Source: Lelliottia sp. WAP21
GTDB taxonomy: Bacteria > Pseudomonadota > Gammaproteobacteria > Enterobacterales > Enterobacteriaceae
Direction of reading: 5' to 3'
Length of the DNA: 64,000 nt
NCBI RefSeq assembly: GCF_020532665.2
Contig: NZ_JAIWPG020000006.1
Span: forward strand, 124,001-188,000
In this document: positions 13,749 through 24,201 of the stretch, one piece after another
How positions within the stretch are numbered: the first letter of the stretch is position 1
Layout of the letters: each line of letters starts with the position of its first letter
Made by a program: the position numbers and the translations under genes
Notes under the pieces: generated by a model
The model's input: the letters and a program-made list of their open reading frames with translations, nothing else
Database searches by the model: none
Told to the model about the DNA's origin: nothing

Positions 13749-14207
13749 TTATTTGCGCCCGGAATGGCCGAAGCCGCCCTCGCCACGATCGGTGGCGTCA
13801 AAGTCTGCCACCAGGTTAAATTCTGCCTGTACTACGGGTACAAAGACCATCTGCGCAATACGCTCGCCCGGTTCAATCGTGAAGCTGTCCTGTCCACGGT
13901 TCCAGACGGAAACCATCAGCTGGCCCTGGTAATCAGAGTCGATCAGGCCGACCAGGTTGCCCAGGACCACGCCATGCTTATGACCCAGACCTGAACGCGG
14001 CAGAATCACCGCCGCCAGTGACGGGTCAGCAATGTGAATCGCAAGGCCAGTTGGCACCAGGGTGGTGACACCCGGAGCCAGTTCCACGGCGTCATCGAGA
14101 CAGGCGCGCAGGTCAAGACCGGCAGAGCCGGAGGTGGCGTAGGTTGGCAGGGGAAATTGCGTTCCTACACGCGGGTCCAGAATCTTAACGTCGATTTTTT
14201 TCATCAT
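13749..14207 (-). CDS. dut: Deoxyuridine 5'-triphosphate nucleotidohydrolase (dUTPase)
   Basis: Dut hydrolyses dUTP to dUMP and pyrophosphate, keeping uracil out of DNA and supplying thymidylate synthesis. The 152-residue trimeric-type dUTPase has the five motifs: [38 protein letters not shown] and the C-terminal [10 protein letters not shown] loop that closes over the active site. Its start region overlaps the end of coaBC by 23 bases, the conserved coaBC-dut arrangement. The start ATG ATG could be either codon. Confidence 0.96.
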   Translation of the reverse strand: MMKKIDVKILDPRVGTQFPLPTYATSGSAGLDLRACLDDAVELAPGVTTLVPTGLAIHIADPSLAAVILPRSGLGHKHGVVLGNLVGLIDSDYQGQLMVSVWNRGQDSFTIEPGERIAQMVFVPVVQAEFNLVADFDATDRGEGGFGHSGRK

Positions 14208-15396
14208 AACGGGTAACGATCTCGTCCAGTAAATGTTGGCCCAGGAGTTCCTTACGCTCAAGCGGTAAGCGTTTCTCTCCATCCTGCCAGAAAAGGTGCA
14301 ATGCGTTGCTATCGCTGTTAAATCCTTGTGTGGCCAGCGATACGTCGTTCGCGCAAATCAAATCGAGGTTTTTGCGGGTACGTTTTTGCCGGGCATATTC
14401 TTCCACATTATTCGTTTCGGCGGCAAACCCAACAACGTAAGGACGATGCTCTTTTAATGCGGCGACCCCTGCGACGATATCCGGGTTTTTCACCATTTTT
14501 AGTGTTAATTCATCGCCTTGCTTTTTGATTTTTGCCTGCGAAATCGTCTCGGCGCGGTAATCTGCGACGGCGGCACAACCAATAAAAATCTGCTGATTCT
14601 GTGCATGTGCCTGCACCGCAGCGTTCATTTCCAGTGCGGTAGTGACATCAATGCGCTGCACAAACGGCGGCGTCGGTAACGAGACCGGACCGCTTACCAG
14701 CGTGACGTTTGCCCCGCGTTTTGCCGCTGCGGCTGCAATCGCAAAGCCCATCTTGCCCGAGCTGTGGTTGGTGATATAGCGCACCGGATCCAGCGGCTCA
14801 CGCGTGGGGCCCGCCGTAATCATGATGTTGAGATGTTGCAGGTCGTTGACAGGCGAGAAATGCGCGACGGCCATATCGACAATCGTCAGGGGATCGAGCA
14901 TACGGCCAGGGCCGATATCGCCACAGGCCTGGCTGCCGCTGTCCGGGCCCCAAATCAGCACCCCACGCGAGGCCAGCGTTGTGAGGTTGTGCTGAGTCGC
15001 CGCGTTGCGGTACATCTGCTGATTCATGGCGGGTACGACGGCAACGGGCGCAGGCGTGGCCAGACAAATTGTCGAGACCAGGTCGTTTGCCATGCCAGCC
15101 GCAACGCGAGCGATTAAGTCGGCGGTAGCGGGGGCAAGGATAACGAGGTCTGCCCATTTGCCTAGCTCAATATGGCCCATGGCTGCTTCTGCAGCCGGGT
15201 CGAGCAGGCTATCCGAGACCGGGTATCCTGATACGGCTTGCAGGCTTAAAGGGGTGATGAAGGCTTTGCCCCCTTCTGTGATCGCGACTCGCACGTCTGC
15301 GCCACGGTCGCGCAAACGACGCACCAGGTCTGGCGCTTTATAAGCAGCGATTCCGCCGCTAACGCCAAGTACGATTTTTTTACCGGCCAGGCTCAT
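14185..15396 (-). CDS. coaBC: Bifunctional phosphopantothenoylcysteine decarboxylase/synthetase CoaBC
   Basis: CoaBC performs two consecutive steps of coenzyme A synthesis: CTP-dependent joining of cysteine to 4'-phosphopantothenate (C-terminal CoaB) and FMN-dependent decarboxylation (N-terminal CoaC). The 403-residue protein shows the CoaC catalytic residues His75 ([10 protein letters not shown]), Asn125 (PAMN) and Cys158 (SQACGD). The CoaB half has [16 protein letters not shown] and later KMVKNPDIV. The ATG at 15396 gives the [15 protein letters not shown] start of known CoaBC. It is upstream of dut and divergent from radC. Confidence 0.96.
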   Translation of the reverse strand: MSLAGKKIVLGVSGGIAAYKAPDLVRRLRDRGADVRVAITEGGKAFITPLSLQAVSGYPVSDSLLDPAAEAAMGHIELGKWADLVILAPATADLIARVAAGMANDLVSTICLATPAPVAVVPAMNQQMYRNAATQHNLTTLASRGVLIWGPDSGSQACGDIGPGRMLDPLTIVDMAVAHFSPVNDLQHLNIMITAGPTREPLDPVRYITNHSSGKMGFAIAAAAAKRGANVTLVSGPVSLPTPPFVQRIDVTTALEMNAAVQAHAQNQQIFIGCAAVADYRAETISQAKIKKQGDELTLKMVKNPDIVAGVAALKEHRPYVVGFAAETNNVEEYARQKRTRKNLDLICANDVSLATQGFNSDSNALHLFWQDGEKRLPLERKELLGQHLLDEIVTRYDEKNRR

Positions 15397-15563
15397 GTTG
15401 ATTCTTTCCTGTTGGGGTTCACCAGAGAGGGGCATTTTATCACAATAAGAAAAGCGACGTGATTTTGTACGCATTCCACTTTGCGAGGCGCTACGCAAGA
15501 ACAAAACGGGTTCATCGAAGGGCTGGAAGGGCTATGGCAAAGTGACGGCAAAAGGAGAGGGAT

Positions 15564-16229
15564 ATGGATACCGCATTGCCACTATTGCCGCGCGAAAAGA
15601 TGCTCAATCACGGCATCACATCACTGACGGATACAGAGTTACTGGCGCTGTTTTTACGCACAGGCATACCGGGAAAGAGCGTGTTTATGTTGTCGCAGGA
15701 GCTGCTGCATCATTTCGGCTCGTTGTACGGCTTGCTCACCGCGGAACACGCGGATTTTAAGCACGTTGAAGGCATCGGCTTAGCCAAATACGCCCAGCTT
15801 AAGGGAATTGCAGAGCTTGCGCGGCGATTTTACAACGTGCGTATGCAGGAGGAGTCATTGCTGCTCAGCCCCGAGATGACGCGTGATTTTCTGCAAAGCC
15901 AGCTTTCGGATGCGGAACGTGAGATCTTTATGGTGATCTTTCTGGATAACAAAAATCATGTACTCAAACACAGCCGTCTTTTTTCGGGAACCTTGAGTCA
16001 TGTTGAGGTACATCCGCGAGAAATTGTGCGAGAAGCGATAAAAGTGAATGCAGCCGCGGTGATCCTCGCGCATAATCACCCCTCGGGCTGTGCCGAACCG
16101 AGTAAAGCCGACAGACAGATCACCGATCGTATTATTAAATGCTGTCAATTCATGGATATTCGTGTTTTAGACCATCTGATAATTGGCCGTGGAGAGTACG
16201 TCTCTTTTGCAGAGCGGGGTTGGATTTAA
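15564..16229 (+). CDS. radC: RadC/YicR JAMM-domain protein
   Basis: RadC proteins carry a helix-hairpin-helix DNA-binding part and a JAMM metalloprotease-like domain. Despite the name, a role in DNA repair is not established. The 221-residue protein has the HhH region near 60-80 ([13 protein letters not shown]) and the JAMM motif with Glu148, His170-x-His172, Ser174 and Asp183 (HNHPSG..PSKAD), so the metal site looks complete. The ATG at 15564 follows AAAGGAGAGG. It is followed by the rpmB promoter. Confidence 0.93.
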   Translation: MDTALPLLPREKMLNHGITSLTDTELLALFLRTGIPGKSVFMLSQELLHHFGSLYGLLTAEHADFKHVEGIGLAKYAQLKGIAELARRFYNVRMQEESLLLSPEMTRDFLQSQLSDAEREIFMVIFLDNKNHVLKHSRLFSGTLSHVEVHPREIVREAIKVNAAAVILAHNHPSGCAEPSKADRQITDRIIKCCQFMDIRVLDHLIIGRGEYVSFAERGWI

Positions 16230-16271
16230 CCCCGTTCTCGCGATCCATTGGGATCTTTGTCTGTTCGGGAC

Positions 16272-16300
16272 TTGAGCACATCGCCGAGTCAGCGTATACT
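16272..16300 (+). promoter_or_regulatory. Sigma-70 promoter of rpmB-rpmG
   Basis: TTGAGC (16272-16277) and TATACT (16295-16300) are separated by exactly 17 bases, a strong vegetative promoter. It predicts transcription from about 16307 and a leader of about 140 bases before rpmB. That leader contains several short inverted repeats and no open frame of note. Confidence 0.85.
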
Positions 16301-16426
16301 ACGCCACCTTTGAGAATCTCGGGTTTGGCATTTGGGCCTGGCAATCGAGAGTTCACTTAGAACTATGCGATGACCGGGCTGTAAAGCCTGACGAGGCGCC
16401 GATACCCCATACGAAGCTCGAGCTAA

Positions 16427-16684
<258 letters not shown>

Positions 16685-16703
16685 GTACTTAAAGAGGAAA
16701 TAG

Positions 16704-16874
<171 letters not shown>

Positions 16875-16893
16875 TTTTGGTTTCCTTTGTATG

Positions 16894-16920
16894 AAAAACC
16901 CGGCTTCGGCCGGGTTTTTT
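16894..16920 (+). terminator. Rho-independent terminator of rpmB-rpmG
   Basis: A perfect stem (AAAAACCCGGC / GCCGGGTTTTT) closed by a TTCG tetraloop and ending in TTTTTT lies just after the rpmG stop. mutM begins 28 bases beyond, with its own ribosome-binding site. Confidence 0.95.
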
Positions 16921-16948
16921 GCATTCTGTGTATCTCAAAGGAGGAAAC

Positions 16949-17758
16949 ATGCCTGAATTACCTGAGGTAGAGACCAGCCGCCGCGGTATCGAGCCGCATC
17001 TGGTCGGCGCAACGATTCTGCATGCCATTGTGCGTAACGGCCGTCTCCGTTGGCCCGTTTCTGATGAGATACATGCGTTAAGCGATAAACCGGTGCTGAG
17101 CGTACAGCGTCGCGCCAAATACCTGCTGCTGGAGTTGCCTGACGGCTGGATTATCATCCACCTGGGGATGTCCGGCAGCCTGCGCATTCTGACGGAAGAG
17201 TTGCCTGCGGCAAAACACGACCACGTGGATTTGGTGCTCAGCAACGGCAAAGTGTTGCGTTATACGGACCCTCGCCGCTTTGGCGCGTGGTTATGGACCA
17301 AAGAGCTTGCAGGCCATAACGTGCTGGCCCACCTTGGGCCTGAGCCGCTAAGCGAGGCGTTTGACGCCACTTACCTGAAAGCACAGTGCGCAAAAAAGAA
17401 AACGGCGATCAAACCCTGGCTGATGGATAACAAGCTGGTGGTGGGAGTAGGGAATATCTATGCCAGCGAATCACTCTTTGCCGCCGGGATCCATCCGGAT
17501 CGGCTTGCGCTTTCCCTGTCGGACGCCGAGTGTGAATTGCTGGTCAAGGTCATCAAAGCGGTATTGCAGCGCTCGATTGAGCAGGGGGGGACGACGCTGA
17601 AAGACTTCCTGCAAAGTGACGGTAAGCCAGGGTATTTTGCGCAGGAATTACAGGTCTATGGGCGTAAAGGCGAACCGTGCAGAGTGTGTGGCACACCGAT
17701 TGTGGCGACAAAGCACGCGCAGCGCGCCACCTTCTATTGCCGGCAGTGTCAGAAGTAA
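16949..17758 (+). CDS. mutM: Formamidopyrimidine-DNA glycosylase MutM (Fpg)
   Basis: MutM removes 8-oxoguanine and formamidopyrimidines and cleaves the abasic site by beta/delta elimination. The 269-residue protein starts [13 protein letters not shown], giving the N-terminal proline nucleophile and Glu3. The conserved lysine sits in [10 protein letters not shown] (about 57). The C-terminal zinc finger is CRVCG..FYCRQC (about 244-267). The ATG at 16949 is required to expose the catalytic proline and follows AAAGGAGGAAAC. It is convergent with coaD, one base apart. Confidence 0.97.
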   Translation: MPELPEVETSRRGIEPHLVGATILHAIVRNGRLRWPVSDEIHALSDKPVLSVQRRAKYLLLELPDGWIIIHLGMSGSLRILTEELPAAKHDHVDLVLSNGKVLRYTDPRRFGAWLWTKELAGHNVLAHLGPEPLSEAFDATYLKAQCAKKKTAIKPWLMDNKLVVGVGNIYASESLFAAGIHPDRLALSLSDAECELLVKVIKAVLQRSIEQGGTTLKDFLQSDGKPGYFAQELQVYGRKGEPCRVCGTPIVATKHAQRATFYCRQCQK

Positions 17759-17759
17759 G

Positions 17760-18242
<483 letters not shown>

Positions 18243-19013
18243 TTACGCTTTCTCTGAATAGCCGCGGTTCAGCGCCCACAGCTCGGTGTATTTATTGAAA
18301 GTATACTGCGCATTCACCACTGCCAGTAACCAACCCTGCTTACCGTCCAGCACGCCACCCCGTAAGAGCAAGGTTTTCAGGAACGCGCCTAGCGTATGGG
18401 CAAAGATTCCCGTCAGGCTGGTCTTCTTGCCGCGCTGATGCCGTTCCTGTGCCCAGGCGGTGGCATAGTTCAGCTGCTTTTGCTGGAAGCTGGCGAAATC
18501 GCGACAGGTCAGGTGTAACAGATCCCCGTTTAGGGCAATCACCTGCGCATCGTCACAGGCCAATGATTCATGCACCCGATTATCGTTGTACTGATATTCC
18601 GTACGCGCATAAAGGCGTGTGACACGATCGGGATACCAGCCGCTGTGACGCATAAAGCGGCCTAAAAAATAGTTACGACGGGCGATACTGTACACCGCCC
18701 CGGGGGCGGGCGCGTTAAGCACGTTTTGAATGGATTGCCTGAGTTCCGGCGTGATGCGCTCGTCTGTATCAATCATCAGCACGTAATCGCCGGTTGCATA
18801 ACTCTGCGCGCGCTGTCGCTGAAGGCCGTAACCCTGCCAGTCCGTATTGGTGTAGACCTTGACACCCGCCGCACGGGCGACGTCTGGCGTTGCATCCTCG
18901 CTGCCGGAATCAAGCAGCACAATTTCGTCGGCCCAGGCGACAGAAGCCAGGCAGTCAGGCAGCAGGTCGGCAGCGTTTTTGGCGATCATCACGACCGACA
19001 GGCGCAGTGACAT
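18243..19013 (-). CDS. waaE: WaaE, LPS core beta-1,4-glucosyltransferase (GT2)
   Basis: WaaE (KdtX) adds the beta-1,4-glucose on heptose I of the inner core in Klebsiella, Serratia and relatives. The 256-residue GT2 protein has [10 protein letters not shown] at the N-terminus, the nucleotide-sugar motif DSGSEDAT (about 35-42), the metal-binding DTDE (about 83-86), and no predicted membrane span. It starts one base into the waaA stop (TAATG), so it is translationally coupled to waaA. E. coli K-12 lacks this gene, making it a useful taxonomic marker. Confidence 0.9.
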   Translation of the reverse strand: MSLRLSVVMIAKNAADLLPDCLASVAWADEIVLLDSGSEDATPDVARAAGVKVYTNTDWQGYGLQRQRAQSYATGDYVLMIDTDERITPELRQSIQNVLNAPAPGAVYSIARRNYFLGRFMRHSGWYPDRVTRLYARTEYQYNDNRVHESLACDDAQVIALNGDLLHLTCRDFASFQQKQLNYATAWAQERHQRGKKTSLTGIFAHTLGAFLKTLLLRGGVLDGKQGWLLAVVNAQYTFNKYTELWALNRGYSEKA

Positions 19014-20287
19014 TAATGGCTCCGCTGAGGCAGATAAGGTTGCAGAAGTTCCAGCAGGCGCGTTAAGGCGCCCTGATTCTGATGCAGCACTTCAACCGCG
19101 TGACGACCGTACCACAGGCGGTAATCTTCGTCAGTCAGCAGGGTTGAAACCTCTTTCACGACAGAATCCACATCGGTCACGGTAATCAGGCCATCGGCCT
19201 GCTGCAATTTCGCGCAGATATCTTTGAAGTTAAATATATGTGGGCCCATCAGAACCGGAATCGCATGAGCGGCAGGTTCCAGTGGGTTGTGACCGCCCCG
19301 TTCCACAAGGCTTCCGCCCACGAAGGCCAGATCGGCGATGCCGTAAAGCAGCATCAGTTCACCCATGGTATCGCCAATCACCACCTGAGTGCTGTTGGAC
19401 GGGATTTCGCCGGTGCTGCGCAGGGTGAAGCTGAATCCCCCTTTTTGCACCAGTTCCCGGGCGTCTTTGAAGCGCTCCGGATGGCGTGGAACCAGAATCA
19501 GCAGTAAGTCCGGGAATTTATCCAGCAAACGACGGTGCGCCTGCAGGATGATCTCTTCTTCGCCATCATGGGTGCTGGTGGCGATCCAGACCTGACGACG
19601 CGGCGCCCACTGGCGGCGTAACGTGACCGCGCGTGCCGCCAGCTCTGGCGTCACGGAAATATCAAATTTGAGGCTACCGGTAACGGCAAGCTGGTTACGC
19701 TTCAGGCCCAGGGAAAGGAAGCGTGCGGCGTCTTCGTCGTTTTGCGCGGCAATCAGCGTAATTTTACTCAGCAGACGGCGCATAAATTTCCCGAGCTTTC
19801 CGTAACCCTTCGCTGAACGTTCTGAAAGACGGGCATTGGCCACAACCAGCGGGATTTTGCGGGCATGCAGCGCAGAAATCATATTCGGCCACAGTTCGGT
19901 TTCCATCACAATCACCAGCTTGGGGCGCACGGTATTGAGGAAACGGTTCATGGCGCAGGGCAGGTCGTAAGGCAGATAGACGTGATGAACGTCTTTGCCA
20001 AAGGCCGACATCGCGCGTTCCGACCCGGTAGGCGTCATGGTGGTTACGGTGATCGGAAGCATAGGATAGCGATGGCGCAAAGCGCGAACCAGCGGGATTG
20101 CCGCCAGCGTTTCGCCGACAGAAACGGAATGCAGCAGGATACCGTCTGGCGCCACTTTATTATGGCAATAGCCATAACGTTCGGCCCAGCGTTTTCGGTA
20201 CGCAGGCGCTTTACGGCTACGAAGCAATAGTCGCAGCCACACCAGCGGCTGAATGATGTAGAGCAGAGCGGTATACAACAATTCCAA
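19013..20287 (-). CDS. waaA: 3-deoxy-D-manno-octulosonic acid transferase WaaA (KdtA)
   Basis: WaaA attaches two Kdo residues to lipid IVA at the cytoplasmic face of the inner membrane, an essential step. The 424-residue GT30 protein has an N-terminal membrane anchor, the HSVSVGET motif with the catalytic glutamate (Glu59), [10 protein letters not shown], and a GT-B C-terminal domain ([18 protein letters not shown]). The only plausible initiation codon in frame is TTG at 20287; an in-frame stop lies 15 bases upstream. It heads waaA-waaE-coaD. Confidence 0.95.
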   Translation of the reverse strand: MELLYTALLYIIQPLVWLRLLLRSRKAPAYRKRWAERYGYCHNKVAPDGILLHSVSVGETLAAIPLVRALRHRYPMLPITVTTMTPTGSERAMSAFGKDVHHVYLPYDLPCAMNRFLNTVRPKLVIVMETELWPNMISALHARKIPLVVANARLSERSAKGYGKLGKFMRRLLSKITLIAAQNDEDAARFLSLGLKRNQLAVTGSLKFDISVTPELAARAVTLRRQWAPRRQVWIATSTHDGEEEIILQAHRRLLDKFPDLLLILVPRHPERFKDARELVQKGGFSFTLRSTGEIPSNSTQVVIGDTMGELMLLYGIADLAFVGGSLVERGGHNPLEPAAHAIPVLMGPHIFNFKDICAKLQQADGLITVTDVDSVVKEVSTLLTDEDYRLWYGRHAVEVLHQNQGALTRLLELLQPYLPQRSH

Positions 20288-20401
20288 GCGATTATCCGTT
20301 TTTTAGTTTCGGCGGGCAAATTCTAAGCATTTAGGCCGTCTAAAGCTATCTCTTTGGCGTTTTTGCTTGTCCATTTGACGGTGTTGCAGGCATCTGCAGA
20401 T

Positions 20402-20427
20402 AAAAAAACGGGCAATTGCTTGCCCGT
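20402..20427 (-). terminator. Rho-independent terminator of the waaL-side core genes
   Basis: Read leftward, ACGGGCAA / TTGCCCGT form an 8-bp perfect stem with a four-base loop, followed by TTTTTTT. It lies 16 bases after the stop of the phosphoethanolamine transferase gene and separates that block from waaA. Confidence 0.9.
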
Positions 20428-20442
20428 TCAATGTCTTCTGGA

Positions 20443-22077
20443 TTAACGCTCTGCTTCAGGAAGCGCGTTCAGATGATAGGTGACTCGCTCTGAGAGACCC
20501 CGAATGTCGCCCCCCGTGATGAAGAAGCTGTCATCCTTCTGGTTGGGATTACTGACCGCGTAGCCCAACATCTTGTTAATTAAGGTCGCCACCTGATAAT
20601 GGTTAAGCGGGACCTGCGGGCCAATCGCCTGCATCGAGTAGGCAGGATCGTTGCTGAAGTACAAGAACGGTACCTGAGCTATCGGCATCTCGACAACGGA
20701 ATGGCCAAACAGCCCACCGTCACCTACGCGCTCGCCATGGTCGGAAGTGATAAAGACCAGGACGGGCAGTGCCGATTTTGCCATTGCCGTGCGAATTGCC
20801 GAGGCCAGCTCTTTGTCGTACAGGCGAACCGCATCGTCATACTCGTTTTTCTTCTGCGCAACGTCATCGTTCAGACGCGGCGTAGAGAATTTCGCAAAAC
20901 CCTGCGGGATGTTGCGTTCGTACGGGATGTGCGGCGCACGGCTGTTCAGCACCATCAGGAAAGGTTTGTTCCAGTCCAGGGTCGCTTTTTCGACAGAGGG
21001 CGTCAGCACCACGTCGGCACCCACATCCGGAGCCGGGCGAATCTGCGTGTCTTCCCACAGATCGATATCGTGGATGCCAATCCAGTTACTCAGTCCTTCA
21101 AGACCCTGAGCCGAGATAAAGGCCGTCTGATAACCCTGCTTTTTTGCGTTAGCAAAAATATTGGTCGATTTTGATTTGTAGGCGCCGTAGTTATCAGGCT
21201 CACGCAGGTTGTTCACCAGCATTGGAATCGCCACACGCGTGGAGACGGCATTAGAGACGATCAGACGACCGGTTCCCTGATACTGTTTCAACAGTGCTTT
21301 TAGCTCTGGCGTCGTGTCGCGTTCGTAGCCCAGCGCACTCACATGATGTGGGTTCAGACTCTCGCCGATAGCCAGAATGATGGAGTATTTACCCGCGTGT
21401 GTGCCTTCAATCGGCGTGACCTGATAGGGGTCGTAATGGGTGACGCTCTGGTTTTCGCCAGACAGCGCTTCCGGAATCAAACGAATCGCGCTAAAGCTCA
21501 TTGCCGAGAGGCCATTACGTAGCAGGGAATGGCGCAGATCCGGGTTGAATTTGTACATTTGCCCGTCGATTGCTTTGTAGAACTGACCGGCAAACATGAC
21601 CACGATGGCAAGCAGACACGGTAACGCCAGCCACTTATGCCATTGCGGGGCCAGGCGCCGCGTAAAGACCAGGGCAAAGATAACCGCAACGGCCATGATG
21701 GCAAAATAGACGCCGAGCGATCCGAGGCTGTCGGTAATACCGCTGGCGATATCTTTCGTTTCGACAAAGGCCAGCCAGACTTCACTGGGACCGTAAAATT
21801 GACCATAAAACTGGTAATAGACGGCTTCGGAGATCTGGACAATAAAGGTCACCGCCAGCAGCAGGCGTGTCACGAAAAAGCGTGCACTGACCGCAGCAAG
21901 CAGTGAAATGATGAGATAAAGCGAAATATCGCCCGCTTTTGGCTGATAAACGTGGTCTTTCAACAGGATGATGATTTCAGACAACGAAAACAGCAGCAGA
22001 AAAGCCAGCGTCAGCCCCAGGGTACGCAACAGGTTATTGCGTGTGGTGAGTGAAGATCGTGTAGATGTTTTGAACAT
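20443..22077 (-). CDS. Core-locus phosphoethanolamine transferase (sulfatase domain)
   Basis: This inner-membrane enzyme with an alkaline-phosphatase-like periplasmic domain probably decorates the LPS core with phosphoethanolamine. From the ATG at 22077 it has 544 residues: about five N-terminal membrane spans (to about 165), then Glu239 (IGES), nucleophile Thr280 (STRVAIP), His383 (APHIPY), Asp446-His447 (SDHGE) and His459. An in-frame TTG at 22089 would add four residues. It is only distantly related to the YhbX-type protein at 5852-7504. It is the last gene of the leftward waaL block, before a terminator, and I do not recognise a specific gene name. Confidence 0.82.
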   Translation of the reverse strand: MFKTSTRSSLTTRNNLLRTLGLTLAFLLLFSLSEIIILLKDHVYQPKAGDISLYLIISLLAAVSARFFVTRLLLAVTFIVQISEAVYYQFYGQFYGPSEVWLAFVETKDIASGITDSLGSLGVYFAIMAVAVIFALVFTRRLAPQWHKWLALPCLLAIVVMFAGQFYKAIDGQMYKFNPDLRHSLLRNGLSAMSFSAIRLIPEALSGENQSVTHYDPYQVTPIEGTHAGKYSIILAIGESLNPHHVSALGYERDTTPELKALLKQYQGTGRLIVSNAVSTRVAIPMLVNNLREPDNYGAYKSKSTNIFANAKKQGYQTAFISAQGLEGLSNWIGIHDIDLWEDTQIRPAPDVGADVVLTPSVEKATLDWNKPFLMVLNSRAPHIPYERNIPQGFAKFSTPRLNDDVAQKKNEYDDAVRLYDKELASAIRTAMAKSALPVLVFITSDHGERVGDGGLFGHSVVEMPIAQVPFLYFSNDPAYSMQAIGPQVPLNHYQVATLINKMLGYAVSNPNQKDDSFFITGGDIRGLSERVTYHLNALPEAER

Positions 22078-22095
22078 GAAAGAACTCAATCCCGG

Positions 22096-23067
22096 TCAGA
22101 ACTTTTTAGTCAGCGGACGAATGGCTTTGCCGAAGCCAAAGCGCAGTGCGCGAACCCATGTTGGACGATTATGCAATCCTTTACGCCAGGTCTCCTCAAA
22201 CAGGCTAAACCAGCGCGCGGCAACCGCTTCGCGAGAGTAGACCTGCAAACGTTTATCTCCCTGCTCACGCATCTGGCGATAAAGCTCAGGGGTATTTTTG
22301 AGCTTCATGATCGCCTCGAAGGCTTCGTCAGGGTTTTTAGCGATCAGATAATCCAGTTCGCTTTCGCGAATGGCGCGGTAAGACGGCTCATCATCACAGA
22401 CCATGACGGTTTTACCGAGCCAGTTATTAATCAGCTTACTGGCGGGCTTGCGGGCTAACTTGTGGTCATGTGATTTACGAAAGCTGATACAAACGTCCAC
22501 GTCCTGGTAGTTTGTCCAGTTATCAAATGAGATACGCAGTTCGATGCCCTGCTCGGCAAGTCGCTGTTTAAAATTGCCTTCACGGTACTCGTCCGGGAAG
22601 CTGTCAACGCGGCCAAAGAAGGCGACGGTCTTGACGGTTTCATCGGTGCGCTGACGGGGTTTGACGCCCGGCTGCGGCCAGTACGGTACAAATATGCGGT
22701 TACTGTGACCATCGACTTCCGGGTTCTGATCCACTACCACATCCGCGCCGATGACCGGTGGGCGATCGGCACGCGCCACCACCGTGACGCCGCGCCAGGG
22801 TTTCACGCGCGAGCCAAAGTCGTCGTTATGCATCAGGTTGATGGCATCAGCCCGACATTCAGAGCCAAACGAGCATTCGATCTCGTCGCCGTAATAGTGC
22901 TTTAGCGCAAGCGTAGTCTGAAACGTCCAGCCGCCACGTCCGCCACAGTAAAAGCGTTCAGGAATGCTGTCCGGATTGACCCGGTTATCCAGCAGCGTCT
23001 GGAAATCCGCATAGTTTTTTGCGATGAAGTCCGCGCGAGAAACCGCGTGTAATTTGAGTTTGCTCAT
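22096..23067 (-). CDS. Putative LPS core glycosyltransferase (GT-B fold)
   Basis: The 323-residue protein has no signal peptide. Its C-terminal half resembles the sugar-nucleotide-binding half of GT-B enzymes: KPASKLINNWLGK, a DEPSYRAIRESE acceptor/donor segment, and a terminal helix with YSREAVAARW. The N-terminal half (YCGGRGGWTFQT) is less familiar. It lies between a WaaH-like glycosyltransferase and a phosphoethanolamine transferase in the waaL block, so a role in outer-core assembly is inferred. Donor, acceptor and gene name are unknown. Confidence 0.7.
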   Translation of the reverse strand: MSKLKLHAVSRADFIAKNYADFQTLLDNRVNPDSIPERFYCGGRGGWTFQTTLALKHYYGDEIECSFGSECRADAINLMHNDDFGSRVKPWRGVTVVARADRPPVIGADVVVDQNPEVDGHSNRIFVPYWPQPGVKPRQRTDETVKTVAFFGRVDSFPDEYREGNFKQRLAEQGIELRISFDNWTNYQDVDVCISFRKSHDHKLARKPASKLINNWLGKTVMVCDDEPSYRAIRESELDYLIAKNPDEAFEAIMKLKNTPELYRQMREQGDKRLQVYSREAVAARWFSLFEETWRKGLHNRPTWVRALRFGFGKAIRPLTKKF

Positions 23068-23075
23068 AATATCCG

Positions 23076-24059
23076 TTAGCCGAGAATTTTTTTAAGACGG
23101 AAGTAACGACGTCCAAGACGCCAGCGCTGACGAAAGCCACGGGCATTTTGCCAAATCATGCGCCAGATACCGCGTTCGAAAAGCTCGCGGGTGATCTCAC
23201 GTTTCTTCGCCATATCATCGATATTGTTGATGCTGTGCAGAATGCCCAGGCCTTCTTTTGCGATTTGCCAGTGGCAGGCGGGCACACGTTTGACCTGTTC
23301 AGGATGCCGCTTGTTGATGGCATCGAGCATTTCCAGAATCTTCATATAGTGGCGTGAAGAGCGCATACGCGTATCGTCGGTGCCCGGCGTATGAGAGACA
23401 GATGCCGAGTGGATCAGGTAGTCGTAATAAACTTCATCAACGTACTGCACGCGTTTGGCCGTGAGCAGCACTTCCGTGGTCCAGGGAATATCCTGATGAC
23501 GCAGGCCGTGCTCAAAGGTAAAGCCCTGCTCTTTGATAAAGGCGTGGCGATAGATATTCAGCCAGGTGACATGAAGAAACTTACGCGACTCCAGCGCCAT
23601 TTGCAGCCAGGTTGGGCCATCGAGCACGCCGGTTGAGGCAAGTTTGTCAGACGGGAAAATCTTTTTCGAAGGACGTCCGTCGTCGTAAATATAGGTCCCG
23701 TTGCAGGTGGCGACATCCAGTTGCCCGGCGTGGGCTATTTCGAGCAAGCGCGGATACATGCCTGGATAAATCACGTCATCAATGTCGGGAAAGGCCACGT
23801 ATTCGCCTTTCGCTACGGCAAGCCCGGTATTACGGGCGGCGGAAACGCCACCATTAGCCTGATCGATCACCCTGAAATCAGTAAATTCACTGGCATAGCG
23901 GGCAATAATTTCTGCCGATGCATCGGTGGAGCCATCATTGACAATGATCAGCTCAAGATCAGGCAGGTTCTGTTTTTTAATGCTGTCAAAAAAAGCGCTC
24001 AGGAAATTTTCGCCATTATAGACGGCGACAATCAGGCTTAATTGAGGCGTTCCAGACAT
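23076..24059 (-). CDS. WaaH/YibD-like GT2 glycosyltransferase
   Basis: This 327-residue GT-A enzyme has SLIVAVYNGENFL at the N-terminus, NDGSTD (about 41-46) and the metal-binding DIDD segment (FPDIDDVIYPGMY). Blocks such as STGVLDGPTWL, LRHQDIPWTTE and YYDYLIHSASVS recall E. coli YibD/WaaH, the glucuronosyltransferase acting on heptose III of the LPS core. In E. coli that gene lies between tdh and yibQ; here the relative sits inside the core locus beside waaL. Transfer of a uronic acid is inferred by homology only. Confidence 0.75.
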   Translation of the reverse strand: MSGTPQLSLIVAVYNGENFLSAFFDSIKKQNLPDLELIIVNDGSTDASAEIIARYASEFTDFRVIDQANGGVSAARNTGLAVAKGEYVAFPDIDDVIYPGMYPRLLEIAHAGQLDVATCNGTYIYDDGRPSKKIFPSDKLASTGVLDGPTWLQMALESRKFLHVTWLNIYRHAFIKEQGFTFEHGLRHQDIPWTTEVLLTAKRVQYVDEVYYDYLIHSASVSHTPGTDDTRMRSSRHYMKILEMLDAINKRHPEQVKRVPACHWQIAKEGLGILHSINNIDDMAKKREITRELFERGIWRMIWQNARGFRQRWRLGRRYFRLKKILG

Positions 24060-24201
24060 GCTTACTCCGTATTATTACGCGATAACGTTCGAAAAACGTG
24101 TTAACTGTAACGTGCGATGGCTTTTCGACAGCCGGCAGGCAAAAGAGTTCTGATGGAAACAGGCTGCCGGGACTGACGCGTTCCGACAGCCGTTTACGCC
24201 A